A program made the translations under genes and the position numbers. This document shows positions 6,061-11,992 of a stretch of 11,992 nucleotides of DNA, one piece after another. The first letter of the stretch is position 1; each line of letters opens with the position of its first letter. Under the pieces are notes generated by a model. It saw only the letters and a program-made list of their open reading frames with translations, had not been told where the DNA came from and ran no database searches. The stretch is from Kaiparowitsia sp041742695 (lineage in GTDB: Bacteria; Cyanobacteriota; Cyanobacteriia; Elainellales; Elainellaceae), in NCBI GenBank assembly GCA_041742695.1, contig JBGTOF010000186.1:1-11992 (forward strand), given 5' to 3'.

Positions 6061-7140
6061 ATGACCCAGCATTACCGCATCACCCTTCTCCCTGGCGACG
6101 GCATTGGCCCCGAAATTATGGCCGTCACCGTAACAGTGCTGAAAGAAGTGGGGCAGCAGTTAGGGATTGGGTTTGACTTTACCGAAGCGCTGATTGGCGG
6201 AGCCGCCATCGACGCCACAGGGAATCCCCTACCGCCAGAGACGCTGGACACCTGCAAAGCCAGCGATGCCGTGCTGCTGGCCGCTATTGGCGGCTATAAG
6301 TGGGATGCCCTGCCTAATGACCAGCGCCCTGAACGAGGGCTACTGGGGCTGCGAGCCGGGCTGAACCTGTTTGCCAACTTGCGGCCCGCCCAGATTTTGC
6401 CTCAGTTAATCGAGGCCTCGACCCTCAAGCGTGAAGTGGTAGAAGGCGTAGACATTATGGTGGTGCGCGAGCTGACCGGCGGCATCTACTTTGGGCAACC
6501 GCGCGGCATTTTTGAGACAGAAACGGGCGAACGGCGCGGCATTAACACGATGGTCTATTCCGAAGCAGAAATTGAGCGAATTGGGCGGGTGGCGTTTGAA
6601 GCGGCGCGTAAACGGCGCAAGCGTCTATGCTCAGTCGATAAGGCCAATGTGCTGGATGTGTCGCAACTGTGGCGCGAGCGCATGACAGCGCTGGCTGTCG
6701 ACTATCCCGATGTGGAGCTGACTCACTTATATGTAGACAACGCCGCCATGCAGTTGCTCCGCGCCCCTACGCAGTTCGACACGATTGTGACGGGCAACCT
6801 GTTTGGCGATATTTTGTCGGATGCAGCAGCAATGCTAACGGGCAGTATCGGGATGCTGCCTTCTGCCAGTTTGGGAGCATCAGGGCCGGGCGTGTTTGAA
6901 CCGGTGCATGGCTCTGCGCCTGATATTGCCGGACAGGATTTGGCGAATCCCCTTGCACAGGTGTTGAGTGCGGCCATGATGTTGCGCTATGGCCTAAATG
7001 AACCCGCTGCGGGCGATCGCCTAGAAGCTGCCGTGCAAACTGTCCTCAACCAGGGTTACCGCACGGGCGACATCGCCTCAGCAGGCACCACTCGCGTGGG
7101 CTGTCAGGCCATGGGCAACGCACTGCTCAAAGCCCTATAG
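6061..7140 (+). CDS. leuB: 3-isopropylmalate dehydrogenase
   Basis: LeuB oxidises and decarboxylates (2R,3S)-3-isopropylmalate to 2-oxoisocaproate with NAD+ and Mg2+ or Mn2+, the third specific step of leucine synthesis, in the cytoplasm. The 359 residues are the normal length. Key residues are all present, compared with the Thermus enzyme: substrate arginines R98, R108 and R136; catalytic Y143 (ELTGGIYFG) and K194 (SVDKANVLDV); and metal-binding D226, D250 and D254 (NLFGDILSDAA). GSAPDIAGQDLANP in the NAD site is typical of leuB and separates it from isocitrate dehydrogenase. The N-terminal motif LLPGDGIGPEI is close to the ATG, supporting this start, although no ribosome-binding site is visible. 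It is monocistronic here: leuC and leuD are not in the window, as is common in cyanobacteria. HIP1 is absent from its first 950 bp. Confidence 0.97.
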   Translation: MTQHYRITLLPGDGIGPEIMAVTVTVLKEVGQQLGIGFDFTEALIGGAAIDATGNPLPPETLDTCKASDAVLLAAIGGYKWDALPNDQRPERGLLGLRAGLNLFANLRPAQILPQLIEASTLKREVVEGVDIMVVRELTGGIYFGQPRGIFETETGERRGINTMVYSEAEIERIGRVAFEAARKRRKRLCSVDKANVLDVSQLWRERMTALAVDYPDVELTHLYVDNAAMQLLRAPTQFDTIVTGNLFGDILSDAAAMLTGSIGMLPSASLGASGPGVFEPVHGSAPDIAGQDLANPLAQVLSAAMMLRYGLNEPAAGDRLEAAVQTVLNQGYRTGDIASAGTTRVGCQAMGNALLKAL

Positions 7141-7189
7141 ACACAACGTTTAGCCTACGTTAGCCTTATTCAGGTCAGCCTACGCTTCT

Positions 7190-8260
7190 CTAGCGGCGGC
7201 TAGTGCGCAGTTCTTGCCAGGTCACGGTTGCCAGCGTCACCACCGTTAGCGGCATTACAAAGAAAAACATCACGGTGCTATACATCGGCAACATCGCGTG
7301 ATTGGTGGAATCGAGGATGAGGTAAACCGTGTAGGCGACATAGTAGCCCAGAAACACCACGCCTTCCCAGCGTGCGATAACGCTGCCTGTAAAGAAAATG
7401 GGAAGACAGGCGATCGCCACGGCCAGCATCACTAACCCATCAAACCGCATGACCGAATCGGCCACGGCAATGCCCTGCGGCGACACTGCGCTAGCCACTC
7501 CCAGCACCGCCAGAATGTTAAAAATATTGCTGCCCACCACATTGCCCACCGCAATGTCGCGTTCGCCCTTAAAGCTAGCGACAATGGAAGTCGCCAACTC
7601 TGGCAGCGAGGTGCCTGTCGCCACGATCGTGAGGCCAATCACCAGCTCGCTCACGCCAATAGCACGGGCAATAGTCGTAGCGCTGTCCACCAAAAACTGA
7701 GACCCCAGCACCAGCATGCCGATGCCCCCTACAATCAGCGCTAGGTTTTTGACCCAGATCCCGGAGCGCCCCTCATGCTCTGCAAGCTGCCCCAATCCCG
7801 GTACTTCTTCCTCCCGTCCCTGACGAATCAGAAATAGGGTGTAGGCGATCGCCCCTACAAACAGCACCACCCCGTCTCCGCGTCCAATCGTGCCGTCAAT
7901 GCTAAACAGCAGCATCAGGCACGACACCCCAATCATGATCGGCACATCTAGCCGAATTAACTGCCGCGACACCACCAGCGGTGTCACCAACGCCGATAGT
8001 CCCAAAATGCACAGCACATTAAAAATATTGCTGCCCACCACATTGCCAATTGCAATATCTACCTGACCATTCAGATTAGAAAGAATGCTCACCGCCATCT
8101 CGGGTGCGCTAGTGCCATAGGCCACCACCGTTAACCCAACAATCAGCGGCGATATGCCAAGCAGCGCCGCTAGCCGCGACGCCCCGCGCACCAACAGTTC
8201 TGCCCCGACAACCAACAGCGTCAACCCCAGCACCAGCGAGCCGATGACCCATCCATTCAT
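7190..8260 (-). CDS. Calcium/sodium antiporter, CaCA family (YrbG type)
   Basis: This inner-membrane exchanger probably moves Ca2+ (or another cation) out against Na+ or H+. It has the two inverted halves of the CaCA family, each with a nearly identical alpha-repeat: GTSAPEMAVSI (52-62) followed by GNVVGSNIFN (75-84), and GTSLPELATSI (219-229) followed by GNVVGSNIFN (242-251), numbered from the longer reading. The ion-binding glutamates are E57 and E224. About ten membrane helices are visible, with a short charged loop (REEEVPGLGQLAEHEGR) between the halves. A TTG three codons upstream extends the frame, but AAGGA lies ten bases before the ATG at 8260 and only one base before the TTG, so I choose the ATG (356 residues). 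It is convergent with leuB (49 bp) and divergent from prmA. The ion cannot be read from sequence. Confidence 0.93.
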   Translation of the reverse strand: MNGWVIGSLVLGLTLLVVGAELLVRGASRLAALLGISPLIVGLTVVAYGTSAPEMAVSILSNLNGQVDIAIGNVVGSNIFNVLCILGLSALVTPLVVSRQLIRLDVPIMIGVSCLMLLFSIDGTIGRGDGVVLFVGAIAYTLFLIRQGREEEVPGLGQLAEHEGRSGIWVKNLALIVGGIGMLVLGSQFLVDSATTIARAIGVSELVIGLTIVATGTSLPELATSIVASFKGERDIAVGNVVGSNIFNILAVLGVASAVSPQGIAVADSVMRFDGLVMLAVAIACLPIFFTGSVIARWEGVVFLGYYVAYTVYLILDSTNHAMLPMYSTVMFFFVMPLTVVTLATVTWQELRTSRR

Positions 8261-8412
8261 ATCCAGCAATTCCTTAAGTCTGTTTTAGACCACCCACCAG
8301 ACTTCTCAACAAGCTGCCGCACCCAGGCGATTAGACGGAAGAATTATGACAACGCGAGTGGAGTCTACCCCATCTACATTCCTTACGGTGTATCCTCAGC
8401 GTTGTTTAAGAC

Positions 8413-8426
8413 AACCGCCGGCGGTT
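8413..8426. promoter_or_regulatory. Perfect 14-bp palindrome, possible operator
   Basis: AACCGCCGGCGGTT is a perfect palindrome about 150 bp upstream of the antiporter start, in a divergent intergenic region. It is not a HIP1 variant. A dimeric regulator could bind it, but I cannot assign it to a family. Confidence 0.3.
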
Positions 8427-8482
8427 ATTCTGTCTATTACCCCAACTGTATTGCCCAGATAAACGATGGGGTCAATAGCAAC

Positions 8483-8518
8483 CCTGCCTTCCACAGGCAA
8501 TGGTGGAACCCTGGCAGG
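8483..8518. repeat. Imperfect hairpin with a 12-bp stem
   Basis: CCTGCCTTCCAC (8483-8494) pairs with GTGGAA (8503-8508) and GGCAGG (8513-8518), leaving a 4-nt bulge CCCT on the 3' side and an 8-nt loop. A competing stem, TGCC with GGCA (8496-8499), overlaps it. No T-run follows. It lies about 210 bp before prmA and 220 bp before the antiporter. Confidence 0.5.
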
Positions 8519-8726
8519 ATCACTGCCCTGCTTCAATGCTCATCGACATGAAAAGCACAATACCTTAACTAGCTTATAGCCCTCACGGGTCAATTAGGTA
8601 CAGTTTGTATCATTGCTTACGAATACCAGCCGCGGCTGTGCCAGCAACCGCTGCCCCAACCATAGGTAGCTCTAATAGATAACTCGGAGCTGCAGAGCGT
8701 TAGCCGAAAACACTCAGAAACGATTA

Positions 8727-9665
8727 ATGCCCTGGATAGAATTGCACCTGACGGCCACGGCCGAAGCCATCGACTGGATACGTACCCTGCTAGCCACACA
8801 CGATATTTCGACGCAGGTGCAGGTTATACCCCAATCGCAAAACACCCCAGACGGCGATGTGCCGGACTGGCCCTATGCCGTGCAGATCTACCTGCCCCAT
8901 AGTGCCCAAATGCAACGCCAAGTGCACGCCGTAGAGCGATCGCTCGCCTCTCTTCAACGCACCCACCTCACCAGCGCAATCGAACTACGCCAAGTTGAGA
9001 CCCCACCGCCCGAAGCCCTGCTTCAGGGGCAGGCCGTGGGCGATCGCCTGTGGATTGTGCCGGGACATGCGCCTGTGACTCCTGAGCACGTGGGCGATCG
9101 CCATGTGCTGCGACTATCGCCTGGGCTAGCCTTTGGCAGTGGGCTGCATCCCGCGACGGTGCTGAGCCTGCAACTGCTTCAGCAGTTTGGGCAAGCCGGG
9201 ATGACCGCGGTGGATGTCGGCTGCGGCTCTGGCATTTTGAGCCTAGCGCTAGCTGCCCTGGGTGCAACCGTCACCGCATTAGACAATGATCCCGTGGCCG
9301 TGCAGGCCACCCGCGAGACCCTGGCGCTCAATCCTCACCTCACTACTGTGACAGTGGTGGAAGGCAGTTTGGGACAGGGCCATGCGCTAGGCCACTGGAT
9401 GGGTGGCCCGACGACAACGACCGACACGGGTTTTATGCCCAGCGACCCGGTCGATATAATTGTGGCGAACCTGTTTGCTCGCATCCACAGTGCCCTTGCC
9501 GCCGACTATCGCCAATCGCTAAAACCTGGCGGGCTACTCATTGCCGCTGGGTTTACCACCGACTATGACGACGACCTAACCACCGTGATGCAAGCCGAAG
9601 GGCTCAGGGCGATCGCCCGTGAAACCCAAGCAGACTGGCGGGCGATCGCCTTCCAGCTGATCTAG
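8727..9665 (+). CDS. prmA: Ribosomal protein L11 methyltransferase
   Basis: PrmA uses S-adenosylmethionine to trimethylate ribosomal protein L11 in the cytoplasm. The start MPWIELHL matches the family's conserved N-terminus, which fixes the ATG although no ribosome-binding site is visible. The N-terminal part (1-100) is the L11-recognition domain. The linker GDRLWIVP (105-112) leads to the hallmark SPGLAFGSGLHPAT (131-144), then methyltransferase motif I, VDVGCGSGILSLAL (162-175), the SAM-ribose acidic residue in LDND (185-188), and VANLFA (246-251) at the active site. At 312 residues it is a little longer than E. coli PrmA (293), mainly through an insertion near 215-240 (HWMGGPTTTTDTGF). It carries five HIP1 sites. 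It ends 61 bp from a convergent transporter gene. Confidence 0.95.
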   Translation: MPWIELHLTATAEAIDWIRTLLATHDISTQVQVIPQSQNTPDGDVPDWPYAVQIYLPHSAQMQRQVHAVERSLASLQRTHLTSAIELRQVETPPPEALLQGQAVGDRLWIVPGHAPVTPEHVGDRHVLRLSPGLAFGSGLHPATVLSLQLLQQFGQAGMTAVDVGCGSGILSLALAALGATVTALDNDPVAVQATRETLALNPHLTTVTVVEGSLGQGHALGHWMGGPTTTTDTGFMPSDPVDIIVANLFARIHSALAADYRQSLKPGGLLIAAGFTTDYDDDLTTVMQAEGLRAIARETQADWRAIAFQLI

Positions 9666-9726
9666 CTCAGCCATGCGTCATCGCCTCTATCACCCTGTCA
9701 AACGACATAAACGCGGTAAAGTCAGC

Positions 9727-10554
9727 CTATCCCTCGCTGGGCAACTCTGGCGGTTCGGTATCAAACCAGGTGTGATAGATCTCATCGTAGGTGCCATCCT
9801 CCAAAATAGTGGTCAACCCTTGATTGAGCTGCTGCAATGTAGCCGAATTCCGCTGGGTGGCAATGCCATATAGTTCTACCGTCAGCGGCTCATCTAAGCT
9901 ACGAATTCCCTGAATTTGCCCAGAGCGAATCAAAAATTTGTTGACTGGAATATCGTTAATCACGGCATCGACCTCGCCAGTAGCCAGCCCTTGCAGCGCC
10001 AGAATAGAGTTGTCGTAGGCGACGAGTTCCCCAGCATTGGCTTCGGCGGCTTCGGCGGCTCCTGTGGTGCCCCGCTGAATGCCGATGCGCTTGCCGTTGA
10101 GATCATCAAAGTCTGTGATACTTTCGTCGAGAGATGGAACGACAATCGCCAACCCCGACTGCAAATAGGGACGAGAGAAGGATATCTGACGCTCGCGCTC
10201 AGGCGTAATGGTCATGGCGCTGATGCTTGCGTCTACGGTTCCGGCTTCGAGCGCTGGGATGATCTCTCGAAAGGACAACGGTATCATTTCTATATTGACC
10301 CCGGCGGCCTCTGCGATGGCGTTGATTAAATCAATCTCAAAACCTTCAATATCACCATTTTCAGACGTGGATTGGAGCGGTGGAAAGGTTGGATCAATCG
10401 CTACGGTGATGGGGGTTGAAGACGACGCGCTATTTGACGAAGTCTCAGTGGAAGACTCTGGCACAGAGCAAGCCGACACGGCAACCACTGCCGCCAGTCC
10501 TATCCCCGTCCACCAGGCTCGACGAATCAACTGCGATCGCGTCAAATGAACCAT
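9727..10554 (-). CDS. Amino-acid ABC transporter substrate-binding lipoprotein (SBP_bac_3 family)
   Basis: This is a periplasmic, lipid-anchored binding protein that delivers a polar amino acid to an ABC importer. Residues 1-29 form a lipoprotein signal: RR near position 11, a hydrophobic core and the lipobox VSAC with C29. A Ser/Thr-rich spacer (30-47) follows, then the two-lobe domain starting at ITVAIDPTFPPL. Family ligand contacts are visible: SAMTITPER (R120 for the carboxylate), QRGTTG (160-165) and D201 in VINDIPV (amino group). AGAGG lies seven bases before the ATG, a good ribosome-binding site. No permease or ATPase gene is in the window, so it is an orphan component here. I cannot predict its exact ligand; glutamine, glutamate and basic amino acids are all possible. 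An Ala-Glu repeat (residues 166-172) encoded by GCC-rich codons is harmless low complexity. Confidence 0.92.
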   Translation of the reverse strand: MVHLTRSQLIRRAWWTGIGLAAVVAVSACSVPESSTETSSNSASSSTPITVAIDPTFPPLQSTSENGDIEGFEIDLINAIAEAAGVNIEMIPLSFREIIPALEAGTVDASISAMTITPERERQISFSRPYLQSGLAIVVPSLDESITDFDDLNGKRIGIQRGTTGAAEAAEANAGELVAYDNSILALQGLATGEVDAVINDIPVNKFLIRSGQIQGIRSLDEPLTVELYGIATQRNSATLQQLNQGLTTILEDGTYDEIYHTWFDTEPPELPSEG

Positions 10555-10956
10555 GAGAAGACCTCTTTTTTAAAGTGGATTTAAGTGAAGCGAGCAATCC
10601 CCTGGGGGAAGTCATCTGTGGTGTACTCGAATCCTGCGATGGTCTAGACTCGTTACGGCCACGCTCGACGCTAAGCGGCGATCGCCACGTCGGCTAAATC
10701 AATATTTCTTGATTGAATTTGAGCACAATTTAGGGGTAACCATTCAAAGCAGAAAGGCATCAAAGCTAGAAGCCAAATCGCAGAAGCCTTTACAGAGGGC
10801 TCATTAACGACTGTACTGCGGTTCTCTAAAACTGAAGCCATTGCTACATAATTAGCAAAGTTGATTGATAGAGGTTATATGTAGTCTTCCACACATTACC
10901 TCAAGATCGCTGTGGTGGCTTTGCTTTGCAGCCCCGTGGCGAGCAACCATTGAGCC

Positions 10957-10980
10957 GAGAAAACATTAGTTTTTCTAATG
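10957..10980 (-). terminator. Weak intrinsic-terminator-like hairpin, minus strand
   Basis: Read on the minus strand, CATTAG-AAAAA-CTAATG is followed by TTTTCTC. The stem is only six base pairs and AT-rich, so it would be inefficient. It lies between the aminotransferase gene and the binding-protein gene. Confidence 0.3.
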
Positions 10981-11193
10981 CAATAGCCGCTATTAATAAG
11001 ACGTTTTGCATTCACGACACCGAATATCCGAGTTGAAGGCTGAGCCGTTTGAGTGCTCCTAAAACTACAGACCGCAACTCCCCCCGAATCCGAATCTCAT
11101 CCTTGGTTCCACGCCCGTCATTCTGTAGCGACACATGACATTCGCCCAGGCAGGCTAGGGGCAACCCAGGAGAATTTGGTATTAAACAATTTA

Positions 11194-11218
11194 GGGCACC
11201 GTGCGACGCACAGTGCCC
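11194..11218. terminator. GC-rich stem-loop downstream of the aminotransferase gene
   Basis: GGGCACCGTGC (11194-11204) pairs with GCACAGTGCCC (11208-11218) around a GAC loop. The single mismatch becomes a G-U wobble on the minus strand, and flanking A/T bases extend the helix. On the minus strand it is followed by TAAATTGTTTAAT, a loose U-rich tail. It lies 124 bp past the aminotransferase stop and is the best candidate for its transcript end. Confidence 0.4.
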
Positions 11219-11323
11219 CAAACCCCTCTTAGCCAAAGCTGATGTGATTATCTATTGCTAGCGCGATCGCCCGCCGAAAAACGCCTAATTTGTGGGGCGC
11301 ACCCGGCTCAACTGCGTTCTCTT

Positions 11324-11337
11324 CCGCTAAGCAGCGG
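11324..11337 (-). terminator. Small hairpin directly after the aminotransferase stop
   Basis: CCGCT (11324-11328) pairs with AGCGG (11333-11337) around a four-base loop, 4 bp past the stop codon on the minus strand. The stem is GC-rich, but A/G bases rather than T follow it. It may stabilise the 3' end rather than terminate transcription. Confidence 0.25.
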
Positions 11338-11341
11338 TTTA

Positions 11342-11992
11342 CTAACCTTCTAACACACTGTCCTTTAGGGCATACACGACAGCGTCTTGCTGCTCAGGAG
11401 CCAGTTCAGGGAACATAGGCAAGGAGAGCACTTCGGTTGCGACATGCTCCGACCAAGGCAGGCTGCCAGCCGCATAGCCCAGCCCGGCATAGACCGCCTG
11501 CCGATGCACCGGAATGGGGTAATAAATCATCGAGCTAACGCCCTGCTGTTGCAGCGACTGGCGAATACTATCGCGGCGATCGCCCCCATCTGGCTGGGCC
11601 TGGGTGAGGCGAATGGTGTACTGGTTCCACACCGACATCCCTCCGGCGATCGCCCTAGGGGCCACCACCCCCGGAATCGCCTGCAATAACTCTTGATAGC
11701 GATGGGCAACCGCTTGGCGCTGGGCATTCCAGCGATCAAGATATCGTAGCTTAATGCGTAGAATGGCAGCTTGAACCGCATCAAGACGGCTATTCATGCC
11801 CACTTCGTCGTGATAATACCGCACATGGCTGCCGTGCTCGCGCAGCATGCGCATTCGGCGGGCGATCGCCGGATCATGGGTCGTAATCGCTCCACCGTCG
11901 CCGCAGGCTCCCAAATTCTTGGTTGGAAAGAAGCTAAAGCACCCCACATCCCCAATGCTGCCCACCTGCACCCCGTGCCAAGTTGCCCCGGT
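11342..11992 (-). CDS. DegT/DnrJ/EryC1/StrS family sugar aminotransferase (N-terminal part outside window)
   Basis: These PLP enzymes transfer an amino group to a nucleotide-linked keto-sugar for surface polysaccharides. The frame stays open to the right edge, so about 216 C-terminal residues are seen out of the roughly 370-400 usual. The visible part starts TGATWHGVQVGSIGD, and the PLP lysine is K25 of the fragment, in FSFFPTKNLGACGDGGA. Other family marks are REHGS, GMNSRLDAVQAAIL (dimer and active-site loop) and MIYYPIPVHRQAVY near the C-terminus. This form recalls aminotransferases acting on UDP-3-keto-sugars (WbpE/WlbC type), but substrate cannot be assigned safely. The GTG at 11971 is internal, not a start, because conserved sequence continues upstream of it. 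The stop TAG is at 11344-11342. Confidence 0.93.
   Translation of the reverse strand, partial: TGATWHGVQVGSIGDVGCFSFFPTKNLGACGDGGAITTHDPAIARRMRMLREHGSHVRYYHDEVGMNSRLDAVQAAILRIKLRYLDRWNAQRQAVAHRYQELLQAIPGVVAPRAIAGGMSVWNQYTIRLTQAQPDGGDRRDSIRQSLQQQGVSSMIYYPIPVHRQAVYAGLGYAAGSLPWSEHVATEVLSLPMFPELAPEQQDAVVYALKDSVLEG

Larger units (their letters stand above)
8261..8726. other. Divergent non-coding gap between the antiporter and prmA
   Basis: This 466-bp stretch carries the leaders of the antiporter (minus) and prmA (plus). It contains a perfect palindrome (8413-8426), a strong imperfect hairpin (8483-8518) and a GTA-N8-TAC motif (8607-8620). A CATAAT on the minus strand (8349-8344) could serve the antiporter as a -10, but I see no -35 for it. 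I looked for the Mn2+-sensing yybP-ykoY riboswitch sometimes found near cation transporters and did not find its conserved sequence. Confidence 0.55.
10555..11341. other. Long gene-poor region
   Basis: These 787 bp separate two minus-strand genes. I see no convincing gene. The longest minus-strand frame (11012-11236, 74 codons) starts at TTG without a ribosome-binding site and spans a hairpin. A plus-strand frame near 10749-10935 reads like protein in patches (RSQIAEAFTEGSLTTVLRF) but has internal stops; it could be gene debris. Small stem-loops lie at 10697-10714, 10964-10980, 11194-11218 and 11324-11337. The binding-protein gene's promoter must lie at the low end, but I cannot pick it out. 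Confidence 0.55.

Noticed and set aside
8607..8620. GTA-N8-TAC, the NtcA nitrogen-control site, upstream of prmA
   Set aside because: About three such matches are expected by chance in a window this size, and no -10 hexamer lies at the required distance of about 22 bp downstream.
8261..8726. Mn2+ riboswitch (yybP-ykoY) in the antiporter leader
   Set aside because: The conserved sequence blocks of that riboswitch are not present in the minus-strand leader.
8617..8799. 60-codon minus-strand frame across the prmA start
   Set aside because: It overlaps the conserved prmA N-terminus and its Trp/Cys/Ser-rich product looks like a shadow of the opposite strand.
10039..10063. GGCTTCGGC tandem repeat as a regulatory or mobile repeat
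   Set aside because: It is a short codon-level repeat encoding an Ala-Glu run in the binding protein.
10166..10329. Plus-strand frames inside the binding-protein gene
   Set aside because: They are antisense to a clearly conserved gene and have no family features.
11012..11236. 74-codon minus-strand frame as a small gene
   Set aside because: It starts at TTG with no ribosome-binding site, spans the GC-rich hairpin at 11194-11218, and its product resembles no family I know.

Overview
The window is cyanobacterial chromosome. The strongest sign is the octamer GCGATCGC (HIP1), which I count 28 times by eye in 12 kb, where chance would give about 0.2 at even base composition. The gene content agrees: leuB, prmA, rqcH/NFACT, a YrbG-type antiporter and ExbB/ExbD, with weak or absent Shine-Dalgarno sequences in front of many genes. 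I see no rRNA, tRNA, CRISPR array, insertion sequence or phage gene.

Region 1 (1-3600) is an envelope module. A plus-strand gene, cut by the left edge, encodes a Pro/Ala-rich linker followed by two copies of an unrecognised small alpha/beta domain. It runs head-on into a minus-strand cluster: a probable lipoprotein with two Cys-pair repeats, then exbB, then two exbD paralogs. ExbB/ExbD form an inner-membrane motor driven by the proton-motive force. One paralog has the essential membrane aspartate (D22); in the other the aligned residue is asparagine (N22). The Pro-rich protein is a plausible periplasmic partner of the motor, on context alone.

Region 2 (3601-6060) holds rqcH, the bacterial Rqc2/NEMF homolog of ribosome quality control. 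It starts at TTG and is flanked by two non-coding stretches. The downstream one carries a degenerate dispersed hairpin repeat; the upstream one carries a long stem-loop in the divergent gap to leuB.

Region 3 (6061-9665) holds leuB (leucine biosynthesis), a convergent Ca2+/Na+ (CaCA family) antiporter, and prmA (methyltransferase for ribosomal protein L11). The antiporter and prmA diverge from a 466-bp gap with a perfect 14-bp palindrome and a strong hairpin.

Region 4 (9727-11992) holds a solitary amino-acid ABC transporter binding lipoprotein, about 790 bp with no convincing gene but several small stem-loops, and the C-terminal part of a DegT/DnrJ/EryC1/StrS sugar aminotransferase that continues past the right edge.

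The most unusual content is the exb module: one ExbD without its proton-relay residue, next to two uncharacterised envelope proteins with duplicated domains. The rest is mostly housekeeping.
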